A stretch of DNA of 7,271 bases. Origin: DASRCB01 sp035653295 (GTDB lineage Bacteria > Acidobacteriota > Terriglobia > Bryobacterales > Bryobacteraceae). Where the stretch lies: positions 1 through 7,271 of the forward strand of contig DASRCB010000327.1 of the NCBI GenBank assembly GCA_035653295.1. Reading direction: 5' to 3'. This document shows positions 6,098-7,271 of the stretch, in pieces. The notes below the pieces were generated by a model. The model searched no databases and was not told the DNA's origin. It saw only the letters and a list, made by a program, of their open reading frames with translations. Both the position numbers and the translations under genes were made by a program. Numbering within the stretch: the first letter of the stretch is position 1; every line of letters begins with the position of its first letter.

Positions 6098-6104
6098 TAC
6101 CGCT

Positions 6105-6110
6105 ATTGTC
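6105..6110 (-). promoter_or_regulatory. Possible -10 element before the DGPF gene
   Basis: The minus strand reads GACAAT, then seven bases, then the ATG at 6097. It matches TATAAT at four of six positions and sits at the same distance from the start codon as the -10 of moxR. A leaderless or near-leaderless message is possible. The match is weak and no -35 is clear. Confidence 0.25.
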
Positions 6111-6150
6111 CGACGGAGCGGAATGCGGGCATGCCATTCTGGAATCGGGT

Positions 6151-7271
6151 ATGCCGGTGGATGCCAAAGCGGCTGTAGAGGAGGTCTACCACTCGGACTG
6201 GGGCCGGATTGTAGCCACACTCATTGGCATCCTGGGCGACTTCGATCTGGCCGAAGAATACGCCCAGGAGGCGTTCGCCGCGGCTTTGGACCAGTGGCCG
6301 ATTTCCGGCATTCCCGAATTCCCGCGCGCCTGGATTGTACAGACGGCCCGGCACAAAGCCATCGACCGGCTGCGGCGCGAGTCGCTGTTTACCGAAAAGG
6401 TGCAGCCGCAACTGCTGCGGGATTCCGAGCCGGCGGCGATCCCGGAGCCAGAGTACGACAGTGAGATTCCGGACGAGCGCCTGCGTCTGATCTTCACCTG
6501 TTGCCATCCGGCTCTCGCCGCGGAGGCGCAGGTCGCCCTGACCTTGCGGACGTTGTGCGGACTCGAAACGGACGAGATCGCGCGTGCATTTCTGGTCCCG
6601 GCGCCCACTATGGCGCAGCGGCTGGTGCGAGCGAAGCGCAAGATCCGGGATGCGCGGATACCGTACGCCGTGCCGGCCGCGGGCGAACTGGCGGAGCGCC
6701 TGGACGCGGTGCTCACGGTCATCTATCTGGTGTTCAACGAAGGATACGCGGCGACGCGGGGGGAGCGCCTCATCCGGACCGATCTTTCGGCCGAAGCGAT
6801 TCGGCTTGGGCGACTGGTGAGGACGCTGATGTCGCCCGCGCCGCCCGCGGAGGCGACGGCGCTGCTGGCGTTGATGCTGCTTCACGACGCGCGACGGGAC
6901 GCGCGAGTGGATGAAGCCGGCGACATCGTGCTGCTGGAAGATCAGGACCGCAGCCTCTGGCGGCGAGAGCAGATCACCGAGGCGCTGCCGTTGGTCGAAG
7001 AGGCCATGCGAGGGGGCGCGAGCCCGTACGCGCTCCAGGCTGCGATTGCCGCGGAACACTGCCGCGCTGCGGCTCCCGAAGACACGAACTGGGCCGCGAT
7101 CGTGCGGTACTACGACGCACTCCTGAGGATGGAGCCCTCGGCTGTGGTCTCCCTGAACCGGGCGGTCGCCGTGGCCATGTTGCGCGGCCCGCAGGCGGGA
7201 CTGGACATCATCGATCAGCTGGATGCAACCGGAGAACTGGATCGCTTCCACCTGATGCACGCCGCGCGCGC
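6151..7271 (+). CDS. ECF42-type RNA polymerase sigma factor with C-terminal TPR-like extension (partial at right edge)
   Basis: 373 codons are visible and the frame is open at the edge; family members are usually about 400-420 residues, so a few dozen are missing. The sigma-2 region covers about residues 10-76 (G29-D-F-D-L-A-E-E-Y-A-Q-E-A-F, then P58-R-A-W-I-V-Q-T-A-R-H-K-A-I-D-R-L-R-R). The linker holds the typical R112-L-I-F-T-C-C-H-P motif. The sigma-4 helix-turn-helix lies at about 120-168 (L138-E-T-D-E-I-A-R-A-F-L-V-P, then T153-M-A-Q-R-L-V-R-A-K-R-K-I). The long C-terminal half (about 180 to the end), with I191-Y-L-V-F-N-E-G-Y and the S334-L-N-R-A-V-A region, is the TPR-like extension that replaces an anti-sigma factor in this group. 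The ATG at 6151 gives the family's usual N-terminus; no strong Shine-Dalgarno precedes it. The divergent DGPF gene supports the ECF42 assignment. The input signal is unknown. Confidence 0.95.
   Translation, partial: MPVDAKAAVEEVYHSDWGRIVATLIGILGDFDLAEEYAQEAFAAALDQWPISGIPEFPRAWIVQTARHKAIDRLRRESLFTEKVQPQLLRDSEPAAIPEPEYDSEIPDERLRLIFTCCHPALAAEAQVALTLRTLCGLETDEIARAFLVPAPTMAQRLVRAKRKIRDARIPYAVPAAGELAERLDAVLTVIYLVFNEGYAATRGERLIRTDLSAEAIRLGRLVRTLMSPAPPAEATALLALMLLHDARRDARVDEAGDIVLLEDQDRSLWRREQITEALPLVEEAMRGGASPYALQAAIAAEHCRAAAPEDTNWAAIVRYYDALLRMEPSAVVSLNRAVAVAMLRGPQAGLDIIDQLDATGELDRFHLMHAAR

Noticed and set aside
6103..7260. 385-residue open frame on the minus strand opposite the sigma factor gene
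   Set aside because: It is fully antisense to an unmistakable sigma factor. High G/C at third codon positions keeps the opposite frame open, and the translation is rich in Arg/His/Gln with no family features.

Overview
The window reads as ordinary chromosomal DNA from a GC-rich bacterium (roughly 60-65% G+C by eye, strong G/C preference at third codon positions). The mix of a MoxR/DUF58/BatA-type cluster, an ECF42-type sigma factor with a DGPF partner, and lineage-restricted hypothetical genes would suit an Acidobacteriota genome of the Solibacter/Bryobacter kind. That assignment is inference; there is no rRNA or marker gene to prove it. No transposase, integrase, CRISPR array or phage gene was seen.

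Positions 1-3812 (minus strand) hold a tight operon: a MoxR AAA+ ATPase (3812 to 2823), a DUF58 protein with a von Willebrand A (VWA) fold (2826 to 1939), a BatA-like membrane VWA protein (1933 to 11), and the first codons of a further gene leaving the window at position 14. Two junctions are 4-base ATGA overlaps and the third is a 5-base gap. In this widespread cluster the ATPase is thought to act as a chaperone or remodeller on VWA partners, linked to envelope or metal-cofactor maturation and stress tolerance. A good -10 hexamer lies only 6 bases before the GTG of moxR, which suggests a leaderless message. A long rod-like hairpin with a T7 tract (3882-3970) separates this operon from the genes upstream.

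Positions 3978-5105 (minus strand) hold a small N-terminally anchored membrane protein of unknown function and a CYTH-domain phosphohydrolase/cyclase-like protein. A stable hairpin (4439-4458) sits just upstream of the ribosome binding site of the membrane protein. Positions 5283-5600 (plus strand) hold a small unrecognised gene, divergent from the CYTH gene across a 177-base gap.

Positions 5646-6097 (minus strand) hold tRNA-Arg(TCG), with encoded CCA and a perfect TATAAT just upstream, then a DGPF/YCII-family protein. Position 6151 to the right edge (plus strand) is an ECF42-type sigma factor with its C-terminal TPR-like extension, cut by the window edge. The DGPF gene and the sigma gene diverge from a 53-base spacer, fitting the known genetic association of these two families.

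Nothing here is convincingly a new system. The items most worth a second look are the predicted leaderless moxR start, the rod-like hairpin, the altered metal-binding motif in the BatA-like protein, and the divergent DGPF/ECF42 pair.
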